A stretch of 13,514 nt of DNA, from assembly GCA_004151065.3 (NCBI GenBank), contig NWUY0304214256.1, positions 8,006-21,519 on the forward strand, given 5' to 3'. Under the pieces are notes generated by a model, which was not told where the DNA came from, did no database searches, and was given only the letters and a program-made list of their open reading frames with translations. This DNA is from Larix sibirica (Eukaryota > Streptophyta > Pinopsida > Pinales > Pinaceae). A program made the translations under genes and the position numbers. Positions 1-9,772 of the stretch are shown in pieces. Every line of letters begins with the position of its first letter. The first letter of the stretch is position 1.

Positions 1-556
1 AACTGACTAGGGTACCATTCTCTCTGAGAATGGGTCTCGCAGCTGCACTAAAAAAATTAACATAAAGATGAAGCCCATCAATATGGAAAAAAATGTTAAT
101 ACAAAATAGTTAAGGGAAGGAAAAGATGTGCAAGTTTGAAGCCCTATGATGAAGATGATCAATGTCAGCCAAAGCCAAAATGTTAATTTGTGACTATATA
201 TACATTGGTTTGTGAGATTATGCACCATGTTGCACCTCCACCATCACAAATGATAACCATGCATATCATATATCTCCATACTATCTACATGAAAGATGTA
301 TAGAAATATGTTGCTGTGTTTTTATGAAGTGATTGTATAGCAGTAAGGATGATAGCTAATACAATAGGATTTTTTTTCAATCCTATCCATGTGAGACCCA
401 AAAACAAGGTTGCAATTTCTTATGATGACATTATTTTTCTGTAAATTTCACATGGTGGTAATATAAGTGAAGGTTAGAGTATTGCACTCGCACTTTTTCA
501 AGGGAAAAAAAATTAATCCCTTTTAGGGCCATTTATAATAAATTAGTTACAATAAA

Positions 557-940
557 ACAGTGTTCCAAGTTTCCGGAGAGCATCAAAAGAGCATCAAGGA
601 GATAGTTCCATGGATTGGTCTTCCCCATGCATCCACGGTGTGAAGTCATCAGGACCATCACTAGGAGTGTCATTATCTGGGTCAGAGTCACTCATGAGTG
701 ACCAATGGCACACCAACCAAACCATGTGTTTTTTGTTTTTTAAGTTATGTCAATTTTTTTTTGAAAATCACGTGGGGGCATGTGGGTGTCCCCCTTTTCG
801 TGAGGGGATGCCTAGATGCTCCCCACCTCTCTGGGACGTTCCTTGTACGTTTCCTCGAGTTTCCAACTTTCCGGGAAAAGGGGACGTGGGGAAACGTTTC
901 CCAAGGAGTCCCCAAGCCCCTGGGGCATGGGAAATGAGGG
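557..940. mobile_element. GC-richer segment inside flank repeat A, probably a mobile-element fragment
   Basis: This segment interrupts the alignment between the two flank copies and is absent from copy B. From about 770 to 940 it is rich in G and C runs, unlike its AT-rich surroundings. It has recurring CCCC/GGGG blocks and a perfect 14-base palindrome, GGGAAACGTTTCCC, near 888-902. Its left part can encode an acidic peptide on the minus strand. I see no clear terminal inverted repeats or target-site duplication, so the element class is unknown. Confidence 0.4.
594..725 (-). pseudogene. Short acidic open frame, possible C-terminal remnant of an element-encoded protein
   Basis: The frame is 43 codons, from ATG at 725-723 to TGA at 596-594. 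Its middle reads SDSDPDNDTPSDGPDD, an Asp/Ser/Pro-rich acidic stretch that is unusual for chance translation of AT-rich DNA. Acidic tails are common at the C-terminus of plant transposase-like proteins, which is why I suspect a remnant. No catalytic motif is present and no family can be named. It may be the last exon of a decayed gene carried with the GC-rich segment. Confidence 0.22.
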
Positions 941-1284
941 GAATATTGAAAAATCATTCAAAGATTATAGCCTCAAGCTATAGATTCTGTATCCTAAATA
1001 TTTGCTTGCAAAGTTAGATCAAAGATTCAAATCTCAATGTTCTTGAACTCATCTATGTTATTTTATCCTTTTCTCTTCTAAAAACTGGCAAGGCATGGAA
1101 TAGCCAAGGGTGAAACACATATTAATATTATTTGGATTTTCAAAGAGCTTAACAAATTCATGAACAATATTAGTCCTGAAACTTACAATACCAACCCCTT
1201 CTCATGAAAAGGGGATCCTTAAAAACACAACCAGGACTTTCAAACTGACCTAGTCCTATCTATGCAGCTTTGCTTATCGAAAAT

Positions 1285-2008
1285 CATGACATTGCTTTGG
1301 GACTCTAATCGATTTTTGTCAAGGCTCTACAGCCCGAAGGTATCTGAGAGGCTTTGAGGCTCCAAGTAATACATACAAATCTAGAGTATCTGAGATAAGT
1401 TTGGTGAGTATTATTATGTTTTCAGTGCATAATTTGTAAATTCTAGTGGCAATCCTTTATTATCTGATCATCCCATGCTCATAGCACACCAGACAACAAT
1501 GAAGTTGTGTCAAATACATTGTTTTATGTAACACCAAAATGCCATATCCTATTTGTCCATTCACAATAATTCAATTACTTAACTATAAAGTCTATAATTA
1601 ATATGCATGTTAACACCATAATTTCAGATAAGACATATCAGTTGACAACAGTCCACATTTTACATTTTATTCACCACTCATCATAATAAAGGTCACACAT
1701 GTATAACCAATCGTAATCAAACCATACCAGTGAAAATGTCTCATATCACTGAGTGTCTAGTTAGTGTCATAAGTGTGAATTGCATATCTAAACCATCACA
1801 TACACATCTGCTAAAGGAAAAATAAGGCAGAACAACAGGGCATTACACCATAATGTAGGGGTAGAGGATGCTTCTATTGCCATTGAAGGCATATCCAAAC
1901 ATATTTCTTTAGTATGATCAAGAGGTTGACTGATCTTGTTTTTTCTCAATGAGAGCAATAACATTCAATAGATACTGGAAGTGTGGCCTTCTCATTTAGA
2001 GGGTTGGA
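1285..2008. other. Spacer between the two flank repeats, no gene seen
   Basis: This is about 720 bases of AT-rich sequence with stops in all frames. If the flank repeats arose by tandem duplication of the whole locus, a lost methionine synthase copy would have sat here. I find no stretch that can be aligned convincingly with the 3' exons, although CTTTGGGACT near 1296 faintly resembles the end of the coding region. Confidence 0.5.
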
Positions 2009-2908
2009 ATAAAGATGAAGCCGATCAATATGAAATAGTTTTTTTTAATCTAAAGTAGTCAAGGGAAGGAGAAGATGTGCAATTTTGAAGCCCTATGATG
2101 AAGATAATCAAGGTCAGCCAAAGCCAAAATATTCTGCGGTGACTATATATACTTGGTTTGCAAGATTATGAATCTTGTTACATCACCACCATCACAAATT
2201 ATAACCATGTATATCATGTATTTCTATACTATCTACATGATGGATGTACAGAAATATGTTACTGTGTGCTTTTATGAAGTCAGTTGTATAGCAGTCAGGA
2301 TGATAGCTAATAGTCTAATACAGTAGGAATTCTTTCAATCCTCTCCATTGGGACTGAAGAACAAGATTAATATTTTGGATGATGACATTATTTTCTGCAA
2401 ATTTCACATGGCGGTAATAAGGGGAAGAGTGGCATTGCACTTGCACTCTTTTAAGGGAAAAATTAATTAATCAGTTTTAGGGCTGTTTTTGATAGATTAA
2501 TTACAATAAAGCTCCGCTTATGGAATTAATGAAAATAATTCTTGAAGTAGAGGACAGTAAAAAATTTAAAAATGTACTATACAAACAAAATTGGCCAGAA
2601 TATTGAAAAAGCATCCAAAGATTATAGCTTTTTGCTTGAAAAGTCAGATAAAATCTCAGAGTTCTTGAAGTTGAACTCATCTGTTATTTTATCCTCTTCT
2701 TTTCTTAAAACTGGCAAGGCATGGAATAACCAAAGGCAAAACACAAATTAATATAATTTTGAATTTTCAAAGAGCTTAACAAATTCATGAACAATATTAG
2801 CCTATAAACTTACAATACTAACCCCTTCTCAGGAAATGAGGATCCTTAAAAACACTAGGTCTTTCAAACTGACCTAGTCCTGTATATGCAGCTTTGTTTA
2901 ATCCAAAA
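2009..2908. repeat. Right copy of the diverged direct repeat (flank repeat, copy B), abutting the methionine synthase 3' end
   Basis: This is the partner of the block at 62-1284. Its similarity stops about 70 bases beyond the methionine synthase stop codon, within or just after the 3' UTR. The GGATCCTTAAAAACAC and CAAACTGACCTAGTCCT stretches near 2841-2880 match 1213-1256. At the place where copy A has its 384-base insert, copy B has 87 AT-rich bases (2511-2597). No gene is seen in it. Confidence 0.93.
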
Positions 2909-2979
2909 TTCAGAGCAAGGAAACGCCCTTTCTGTATTAAAACACAAATCAACTGTAGATTTTCATGACCAGGCTATTC
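2897..2979 (-). terminator. 3' UTR start and candidate polyadenylation signal of methionine synthase
   Basis: After the TGA at 2982-2980 the minus strand reads a U-rich stretch (TTGATTTGTGTTTTAATAC). It then has ATTAAA at 2902-2897, a common variant of the near-upstream element, about 80 bases past the stop. Plant polyadenylation signals are loose, so the cleavage site cannot be fixed. The sequence just beyond, from about 2908 leftward, belongs to the duplicated flank. Confidence 0.35.
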
Positions 2980-5900
2980 TCACTTTGGACTTGTCAGTTC
3001 ATCTCTCAGCAACTTTGCAGCTGCAACCATGTTGGTCAATGCTGGAACAACTTCACTGTACTTCCGAGTTTTCAAGCCACAGTCAGGGTTTACCCAGAGG
3101 ATGTTTGTCTCCAGAACAGCAAGCATCTAGCAATGCAGAAGGTAGGAGGCAGTTTAGTAGTGTTTTCCCCTCATGATATACTTTGAGATTGTAACTATGC
3201 AAGTGCTTTTTGCAAATAAGAAAACAGATGGATTCTAAGAGCTGAATGTATTAGCAAGAGCACCTTGTGGATTCGGTTTGCAATCTCTTCTGTGTCTGGG
3301 ATGCGTGGAGCGTGGATATCATATACTCCAGGGCCGATTCCAGCCCCATATTTCACACCCTCCTGGAAAACTGAGAGTAATTTTTCATCAGACCGGGAAT
3401 TCTCAATCGTAATGACATCAGCATCCATGCCAATGATAGAATGGATGATATCGTTGAAGTTGGAGTAGCACATATGTGTGTGGATCTGCAGAATCGAATA
3501 AAGGATAGAGATGAAACTAAGTAGCAATCAAGCCAAAGCCAACTACCCATACTTTCTCTGCCTTTGCTTAAAAACAATATGCATAATCAAGTAGATTTAA
3601 AAGTTAGATCAGACCTGGGTTGTATCATTTACACCACAGTTCGTAATCCGGAAAGCATGAACTGCCCAATTCAGGTAGTGTGCATGCTCTGCCTTGCGTA
3701 AAGGCAACCCTTCCCTGAGAGCTGCTTCATCAATTTGGATGACCTGGAATTAAGAACAGAAACAGCTTCATAAAAGGAGTAGATAAATGGATATGGAAAG
3801 AAAGTAAAAAAATAACTTAGGATATGGAACTAAACACAGTTGATTGTCAAGACTTACCTGAATACCAGCTGCCTCAAGGTCCTCCACCTCTTCCTTAATT
3901 GCCAAAGCAATTTGCATGCATGTTTCAGACCTAAAGTATGGTTTTATTAGTGGTTTCAATTATAAAAGGAAAGCAGAAAAATAATGGGAAAAAAACACAG
4001 AGCAATCAAGCCCAACTAGCTACTGTTATTAGAAATTATTCTGTCATTACCTGGGCTGATCATTTCTTACAAAGGACCAATTCAAAATTGTGACAGGTCC
4101 AGTAAGCATTCCTTTCATGGGACGAGCAGTCAAGCTCTGGGCATGCTTTGACCAAAAGACAGTCATAGGGTTGGGCCGACTGACATCTCCATAGATAATT
4201 GGTGGCTTAACACAACGAGATCCATAAGACTGAACCCAACCATTGACTGTGAATGCAAATCCCTGAAGCTGCTCTCCAAAGTATTCCACCATGTCATTTC
4301 TCTGGAGCATGTGATACAGAACTCATTAGATTTCTTTCATGACATGGAAGATCTTCCATAGCTATCAACCATCAATTACTAACCTCAGGCTCTCCATGTA
4401 CAAGGACGTCGATATCAAGCTCTTCTTGCAACTTGACCACTTTGGCAATTTCCTCTTGGATGGTTTTGATGTATTCTTCCTCTGAAATCCTATCAATTTA
4501 CCATAAGAAAATACTGTTACAAATTGTTCCTCAAATTATATTAAAAAACGATGTTTCTGAAATACTTTTTACTTAGCTATTCACACAGAGAAACATACTT
4601 GTTTGCCTTGTATTCACGTCGAACTCTACGAAGTTCAATTGTCTGAGGGAATGACCCAATTGTTGTAGTGGGAAGAGTTGGGAGGTTGAGTTTCTTCTGC
4701 TGTTGCTCCAAACGGGTTGATACAGGAGTAGTACGGTGGTGGTCAGATTCTTTAAGTGCTGTGGCCTGTAATTTCAAATAAGATAGAGGATTCAAAGTCA
4801 TCCAAAAGATCACACCTCCAGGTTGACATAATTAAAGCAGTCAACCTTTTTGTTCACTAATAAGCATCTCACCTAGCTCTATTGTGTTTGCAGGCATGAT
4901 ACATTTTGATCAGTAGACTGCACTTTATAAACAATTTGAGGAAATAAAAAGGAAAAAGGTGAAGACAGTGTTGAATTGATTAAAGAGAACGCGCATAAAA
5001 AACTATGAACATACAGCTTTCTGCACCGCCTCATTATTCACCCGAGGCGATGACATCCTTGAAGCTATTGCTGCTGCATTTGAAGCAAAGAATGTCTGTG
5101 GGGAGCAGTCAATGCAAAAATATCAATGCTCAAAATGTTAGCAAATTAGGATAGTAAAGATGTTTGTATTTCCACTCTAAATTGAAACATATAAATCAAA
5201 ATATGTACTGAAGAGCTTACCTCATTGTTTTGACCAGACACTGATTTGGCTAGAGCAACTGTTTCATTGATCTTTTGTGCAGCAAATGCAAGCCATGACT
5301 TAAGTTCGTTATCGAGCTTTGTTTCATTATCCAAATCAACTGCTGTATGCATGAGTGAACAGGAAGTAGAGACAACTAGCTTGTCTGCAATGAATATCAA
5401 CAATTATTATATCTGAAATTTGAAAAATTAAGCTATTAAGGCATATGCCTAATTTCAGAGTACAGCAGCCGTACTACATAGATGGCAGTGGCATGTGGCT
5501 ACATACCCTTCACAACTATTTTCTCAAGATCTTCCAAAATGCTCAATGATGCAGACAGATCATTTGCCCAGATGTTTCGTCCATCAACTACTCCAGCAAA
5601 AAGGTATTTGTCATTAGGGAAGCCAACCTCCTTGATTAGGTTTAAGGTATTTTTTCCACGGACAAGATCAAAACCGATACCAGAGATACTCTTCAGTCCA
5701 GTCAACATTCTGAAAGGAACAAGACAGTATTAAGTTTAAATATTTAAATACAGAAAGCAGCAATTCAACAAACCAATCTATATGAAATAAGGAAGAGCAA
5801 ATGCAATGGATGCATCCTACCTATAGGTCTCAACTGGTACATCAGCAAAATAAGTTTCCACAAGCAGATTGATATCATCAAGCCCCTCTTCAAGGTAAGA

Positions 5901-7195
5901 GTAAGCCTTGGAAAACGCCCCCAGTTCATGTTCCTGTAGGTCCATTACAAGAAAGGGTTCATCCAATTGCACCCAGGCTGCCCCAGCGGCTTTCAGCTCT
6001 GACATCACTTCCCTTAATCATACCAACAACAAAGACAACCTCATCAATGCCAATATAAACAAAATCTGCTTTTCAATTTAAAAAGTCTTATTTAAATTCT
6101 AAAAACATTTAATCATCTCTGAACCTTCCATAACAAATATTTACTTGTATACAGGAAGAATTTCATCCATCAATGAAACAAGATCAAATGTTCTCGCTAC
6201 ATCTTTTGCTGGCTTTGACAGTAGCAAGTATGACACAGGTCCAATGACAATTGGGATAGTCTCAATGCCAACCTGCAGCATAGAAAGGTGGGCTATATAG
6301 CTGTCATAAAAAGCAACTCTCAATTAAAAATTGTTGCTGCAATGTAAATGTTTACTTTGGCCTAAGATGAAAAGAGTCAAAAGTCATTAATGTCACAAGA
6401 AAACAACAGAGAGTTGCAGGTTTGGAGGATTGGTTCCAACTTGGAGGTAGCAATGAAGTGGCTTTCACAGAATGATTATGTCCATCCCTATGGTTTCCCA
6501 AGCTACAACGACAATTGAATTAGAAGAGAGGATACTTGCCTTTGACACAATCATAATAATATCCAAGCTAGCTGTGGATTAGCTTGCATTCTAATACTCT
6601 TGTAAGGAAGAGAAAGAGAAGGTAGGAGGCAAAGGTTTTGTACCTCTTTAGCTTCCTTGTATTCATTCACAACCTTATGGGATGAGTAGGCAAACTTAAC
6701 ATCTGGTCCCAATTCTGGAACAATGTAATGGCTAGAAAAACCAAACAGATCACATTAGAAATGCCAAAAAAGATAAAAGCAATCTACAAGACATCAGTGG
6801 AAACAGGTAAAAATAGATTCATATTGACTACAGTAATAAACATACTAGTTGGTGTCAAACCACTTGGTCATCTCCATAGCAGGCTGCTTAGCATTTCCAC
6901 GAGCCATAGAGAAATATATGTCCAGCCCAATCTCAACACCAGTCCATCCATATCTTGGAGGTACAGCTCCAAGCATGGCAGTGGTATCGAGAACCTGATC
7001 ATAAAAGGAAAAGGTGTTGCTTGGAATGTATTTCAGACCAGCATCAGCCATCTGCTTCCAGATGGACACTCTCAGATCCTTTGCAACTTTCTCCAAATCC
7101 TCTACAGAACTCTTGCCATCCCAGAAAGACTCGAGTGCAAATTTGAGTTCTCTCTTGGGACCAATTCTGGGATAGCCAACAATATGGGAAGCCAT
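2980..7195 (-). CDS. Cobalamin-independent methionine synthase (5-methyltetrahydropteroyltriglutamate-homocysteine methyltransferase), 14 exons, complete
   Basis: The enzyme transfers the methyl group of 5-methyltetrahydrofolate polyglutamate to homocysteine, the last step of methionine synthesis and of the methyl cycle. Exons in transcript order are 7195-6846, 6731-6644, 6272-6145, 6012-5821, 5709-5507, 5384-5221, 5095-5015, 4765-4599, 4489-4384, 4301-4051, 3930-3858, 3743-3615, 3485-3264 and 3126-2980. All 13 introns are GT-AG and every junction keeps frame, giving 766 residues, about the plant family length. The N-terminal folate half opens [10 protein letters not shown] and has K18 and N116. 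The C-terminal catalytic half has IGS at 438-440, HGEPE at 489-493 with E491, W568 and D606. The zinc ligands are H648, C650, E672 and C734, and H702 sits in the DIHAPR motif. An in-frame TGA lies two codons before the ATG and no transit peptide is seen, so a cytosolic form is likely. Oddities are S578 and M582 where plant enzymes usually read RHETCYQ, and weak donors at introns 12 (GTCTGA) and 13 (GTGCTC). Confidence 0.97.
6273..6643 (-). other. Intron 2 of the methionine synthase gene, the longest coding intron (371 bases)
   Basis: The donor follows GAG (AAAGAG then GTACAAAA) and the acceptor is CTATGCTGCAG. The other coding introns run from 82 to 249 bases, so this one is the outlier. I see no open frame, repeat copy or RNA gene inside it. 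It is phase 0 and joins ...EAKE to VGIET, matching the conserved family segment. Confidence 0.9.
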
Positions 7196-7231
7196 TTTTC
7201 AAAGTCTTTTTATCCCTTTGCTGGTGCATGA
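7196..7231 (-). promoter_or_regulatory. Immediate leader of the methionine synthase gene with start-codon context and an upstream ATG
   Basis: The main ATG at 7195-7193 sits in AAAAATGGC, with A at -3 and GC at +4 and +5, a favourable plant context. An in-frame TGA at 7201-7199 rules out an N-terminal extension through this unspliced leader. Another ATG at 7229-7227, in a poor context (C at -3), opens a 61-codon frame that overlaps the main start out of frame and ends at 7044. If present in the mature leader it should lower initiation at the main start. The run TTTCTTTCTCATGCACCAG ending at 7221 looks like a splice acceptor, and splicing there would remove the upstream ATG. Confidence 0.6.
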
Positions 7232-7298
7232 GAAAGAAATCAGAGTAGGCAGCTGGCGGTTAACTTTGATACACAAAATAATTTGTAAAATGTGCCAG

Positions 7299-7310
7299 CT
7301 ATTTATTAAA
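7299..7310 (-). promoter_or_regulatory. TATA-like element in the proximal upstream region
   Basis: The minus strand reads TTTAATAAATAGCT about 110 bases before the start codon. This would suit a transcription start near 7275 and a leader of about 80 bases. It is AT-rich and degenerate in an AT-rich region, so it is only one candidate. Other TATA-like strings on this strand occur at about 8183-8191 (TTATAAATT) and in both tandem copies at about 7845-7857 and 7975-7986. Confidence 0.2.
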
Positions 7311-7795
7311 TACTACTCAAAATAAAAGCTGAAAATGTATGAAGTACAGATCTGACTTATTATTTTTGTTGTGTTCTATTGCCATCCTACACTATTATGA
7401 AATTGCATAGATCTCAAGACCATGGTGGCATCTTCTGCAAATTGCATACATTCAGTTCCAATAAATAACATCAAATTCCAAACACAACACACTTCATAAA
7501 CCCCAGCAAGAAAAATTTGCACCGATTGTACAGAAAATTGGCTTATCATGTTTCCCATTCATTGGCCCTAGTTAAAACCTGACTCCTATAGAAATGGCAG
7601 ATAATCCAAAGATCTAATCAGATTACTATGTTTATAAAAGATTAAGATCGATCATACTTTTCTGCTTGCATGCCCAAGGATGCCTTATCTAATGTTAAAA
7701 AATAAATAATAAACTAGTGTAGGCCTGTTTTCATTGCTTAATAGATCCAAGGTTAAGATGGTTCTATGCTAATACACTCACAAAGACACTAGTAA

Positions 7796-8053
7796 GCACA
7801 GCATTATTTTGGGTGTCGATATTCTAATGATTTTAAAGACTGCTATAAATATATGTCAAAGTAGACTTATAAGATGCAAATCATTTATCCACACAATGGC
7901 AAGCAATCAGATTAGCACACTGACCGCACAGCATTATTTTGGGTGTTGATATTCTAATGATTTTAAAGACTGCTATAAATATATGTCAAAGTAGACTTAT
8001 AAGATGCAAATCATTTATCCACAATGGCAAGCAATCAGATTAGCACACTGACC
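7796..8053. repeat. Nearly perfect tandem duplication of about 130 bases upstream of methionine synthase
   Basis: Copy one is 7796-7925 (130 bases) and copy two is 7926-8053 (128 bases), head to tail with no spacer. By eye they differ only at 7817 (C) against 7947 (T) and by a CA pair present in copy one near 7891-7895. So little divergence points to a recent duplication, in contrast with the more diverged repeats elsewhere in the window. Each copy contains TGCTATAAATATATG. The pair lies 600-860 bases before the start codon, in promoter or leader-intron sequence. Confidence 0.97.
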
Positions 8054-8871
8054 ATATGGATTCATTGTTCACTGGTAAAAAATTACATCTAGTTTGCTAA
8101 GCATAGATCACAGAGACTTGCTTTAACATAACAGTTGAAGTACCAGTTTGCACTGACTGGTAAATTTGAGCAAATCTATTAATTTATAATCGCCATAGCA
8201 AGCTAAACACTGCCCAATCATTTCCTTGAAAAACCTACGGTGGTTCTTTCAGAGCCAAAACTGAAGGAATTACGGCCATTTTGCACTGCCTGTTAATGCA
8301 GACAAATTAAAGCATAATATCATTATGAAAGTATCTTAACAATTCTTTCATTAGGCTGTGGAATGCTTTAAGAAATGCACAATTTATGCAATCATAATTA
8401 AATTTTACAACACTCATTTGAAGTGACTCAGCCGATTTATTTGGGTTTATCCTTGCAACAATTTATTACGAGAAAATGCAGGGCGTGATCAGCACTAAGT
8501 GAATCAAAGGCTTAGCTTAATGTAATCAAATACAAACTGAATTAGCTTAATTCACCAGAGAATGGCAAGTAGCCAGCCTTATAGCTCAAACCCAGCCAAG
8601 CCAGAATGGTGACAGATCTTATAAGCTTGCTTACGAGCCTTCCCATCTTAGAGACCCTATTGAAACTTACCTTAACCTTCTCACTTAAGAAGAAGGGTGG
8701 TGAGTCCGGTGACTTCAGTAATAAAGCATTTACAAAAATGTCACCCAATAGTTGAGCTTTAGCATAGTAGTCTATAGGTCTTATTCAGACTCTAGAGAAG
8801 ACTTAATAGAAAAATGTTGGAGTCCAGACGCTATGTGGGTTTCATTCTGGGATTTGGCATTTCCTTAAAAC
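8054..8871. other. Upstream region without a recognisable gene
   Basis: This is AT-rich sequence between the tandem duplication and the right-hand repeat. A 68-codon minus-strand frame at 8748-8542 contains the consensus splice donor at 8671/8670 but resembles no family I know. The stretch probably holds the distal promoter or the first non-coding exon of the methionine synthase gene. Confidence 0.5.
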
Positions 8872-9772
8872 TCATAAATGACCAAATCGATCATCGTAGG
8901 GTTTTTGGATAGATCTCTTTCTAAAACGATATTGGATTAATGAATTTAGTTTAAGGGGATTTATGATTTCCACGATTCTCCACCGTTCCTGTTGTTAGTG
9001 CCTTTTTCCACTGCGTGATTTGCATTTGATGTATCCAGATCCTACATGCTCTTCTTCTATCTGATTTCCACATCATACTTGCAATTTCCATCAATTTTCA
9101 TTAATAACCATGAGTGCCTTACTCATCCTCCAACGCCTTTTTCTACTGATCCATCACTCACCTACATGGACTATGGATCCCTTCGCAGATTGATAACATT
9201 TTTCCTTGCCCATCCACAAATACGCCACACCCTTTTGCACTTGCCATGGGGATTTATGAATTCTAGTTGTGTATGGCACTTGTTTCATATCTCTGATATA
9301 TTGGATCTTGAACTGTTTAGTTTGCATGTACATGTATTCCACTGCCATTTTCTTTCATGGCACCACCATTTTATTGCATCTCCATTGTTTCCAATTCAAC
9401 TCTTTGGATAGGTTTTCATATTAAATGGGGTTATATTTTTTTGGATTCGCACATGTATATAGAATAAATATATAGTGCACATAAGGCATAAATGTATAAA
9501 GCACTATTTTTTATATTTGTGATTCAATTATGCATAGATTCAATTCCTTTTGTATAAATAGTATATTGAGTAGATTAACATATATGTTGATTTGGTGGAT
9601 AAAAATATACCTTCACTCTCTAAAGGTTATATATTTGAATATGTAGAGAAGTAGGATAGGCATACCTTTGTAAACTAAGTAGTCAAATTGTTGAAATATT
9701 GGAATTTGCAATGATTAGGTTTGGTGGGTAGAGGTGGAAGGCAAATTCCAAAATTGGATCATTTGATACTAA
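8872..9772. repeat. Right-hand direct repeat, copy 1 (about 900 bases)
   Basis: It begins TCATAAATGACCAAATCGATC and ends near TTTGATACTAA, and it matches 10159-11716 closely in the same orientation. A 121-codon frame at 9046-9411 is not preserved in the partner and resembles nothing known, so I treat the block as non-coding. It lacks the TG...CA ends of a long terminal repeat and no tRNA primer-binding site follows it. Confidence 0.93.

Larger units (their letters stand above)
62..1284. repeat. Left copy of a diverged direct repeat (flank repeat, copy A)
   Basis: Two blocks align with the right copy in the same order and orientation: 62-556 with 2009-2510, and 941-1284 with 2598-2908. Shared strings include TTTGAAGCCCTATGATGAAG, TCAGCCAAAGCCAAAAT, ACTATCTACATGA and CAAAGAGCTTAACAAATTC. 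Many substitutions and small indels separate the copies, so the duplication is old. Between the blocks, copy A carries an unrelated segment (557-940). Both copies share a TATA-like TGACTATATATAC, but no open frame is conserved between them. Confidence 0.93.
7221..8670 (-). other. Possible leader (5' UTR) intron
   Basis: A consensus plant donor, AAG then GTAAGTTTC, lies on the minus strand with the intron side starting at 8670. The nearest good pyrimidine-rich acceptor before the start codon ends CACCAG at 7222-7221. Joining them would give a 1450-base leader intron and a first exon ending at 8671. The region between has no long open frame on this strand, as expected for intron or promoter. 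Against it, a first-exon reading frame here would not be in frame with the methionine synthase, and no clear TATA box is seen beyond 8671. The alternative is an unspliced short leader with the promoter near 7300. Confidence 0.3.

Noticed and set aside
15-33. Small hairpin (CCATTCTC and GAGAATGG around a three-base loop)
   Set aside because: An isolated 8-base stem in a plant intergenic region has no supporting context, and short palindromes like this occur by chance.
7-228. 73-codon hydrophobic minus-strand frame that looks like a membrane protein
   Set aside because: It lies in flank repeat A and the frame is not kept in copy B. T-rich antisense DNA readily gives hydrophobic translations.
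610-1017. 135-codon plus-strand frame through the GC-rich insert
   Set aside because: It crosses the boundary between the insert and the repeat, has no recognisable domain and is largely antisense to the acidic frame. It looks like a chance frame in GC-richer DNA.
2886-3186. Plus-strand frames of 96 and 73 codons
   Set aside because: They are antisense shadows of the last methionine synthase exon.
6728-7231. 167-codon plus-strand frame
   Set aside because: It is antisense to exon 1 and intron 1 of methionine synthase, whose minus-strand product is clearly conserved.
8542-8748. 68-codon minus-strand frame as a transit-peptide exon for a plastid methionine synthase
   Set aside because: Joined from the donor at 8671 to the acceptor at 7221 it would be out of frame with the methionine synthase start, and a TGA stands in frame just before that start.
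9046-9411. 121-codon plus-strand frame with a partial match at 11098-11304
   Set aside because: The partner copy has a broken and shorter frame and the similarity is nucleotide-wide, not codon-patterned. It is non-coding repeat sequence.
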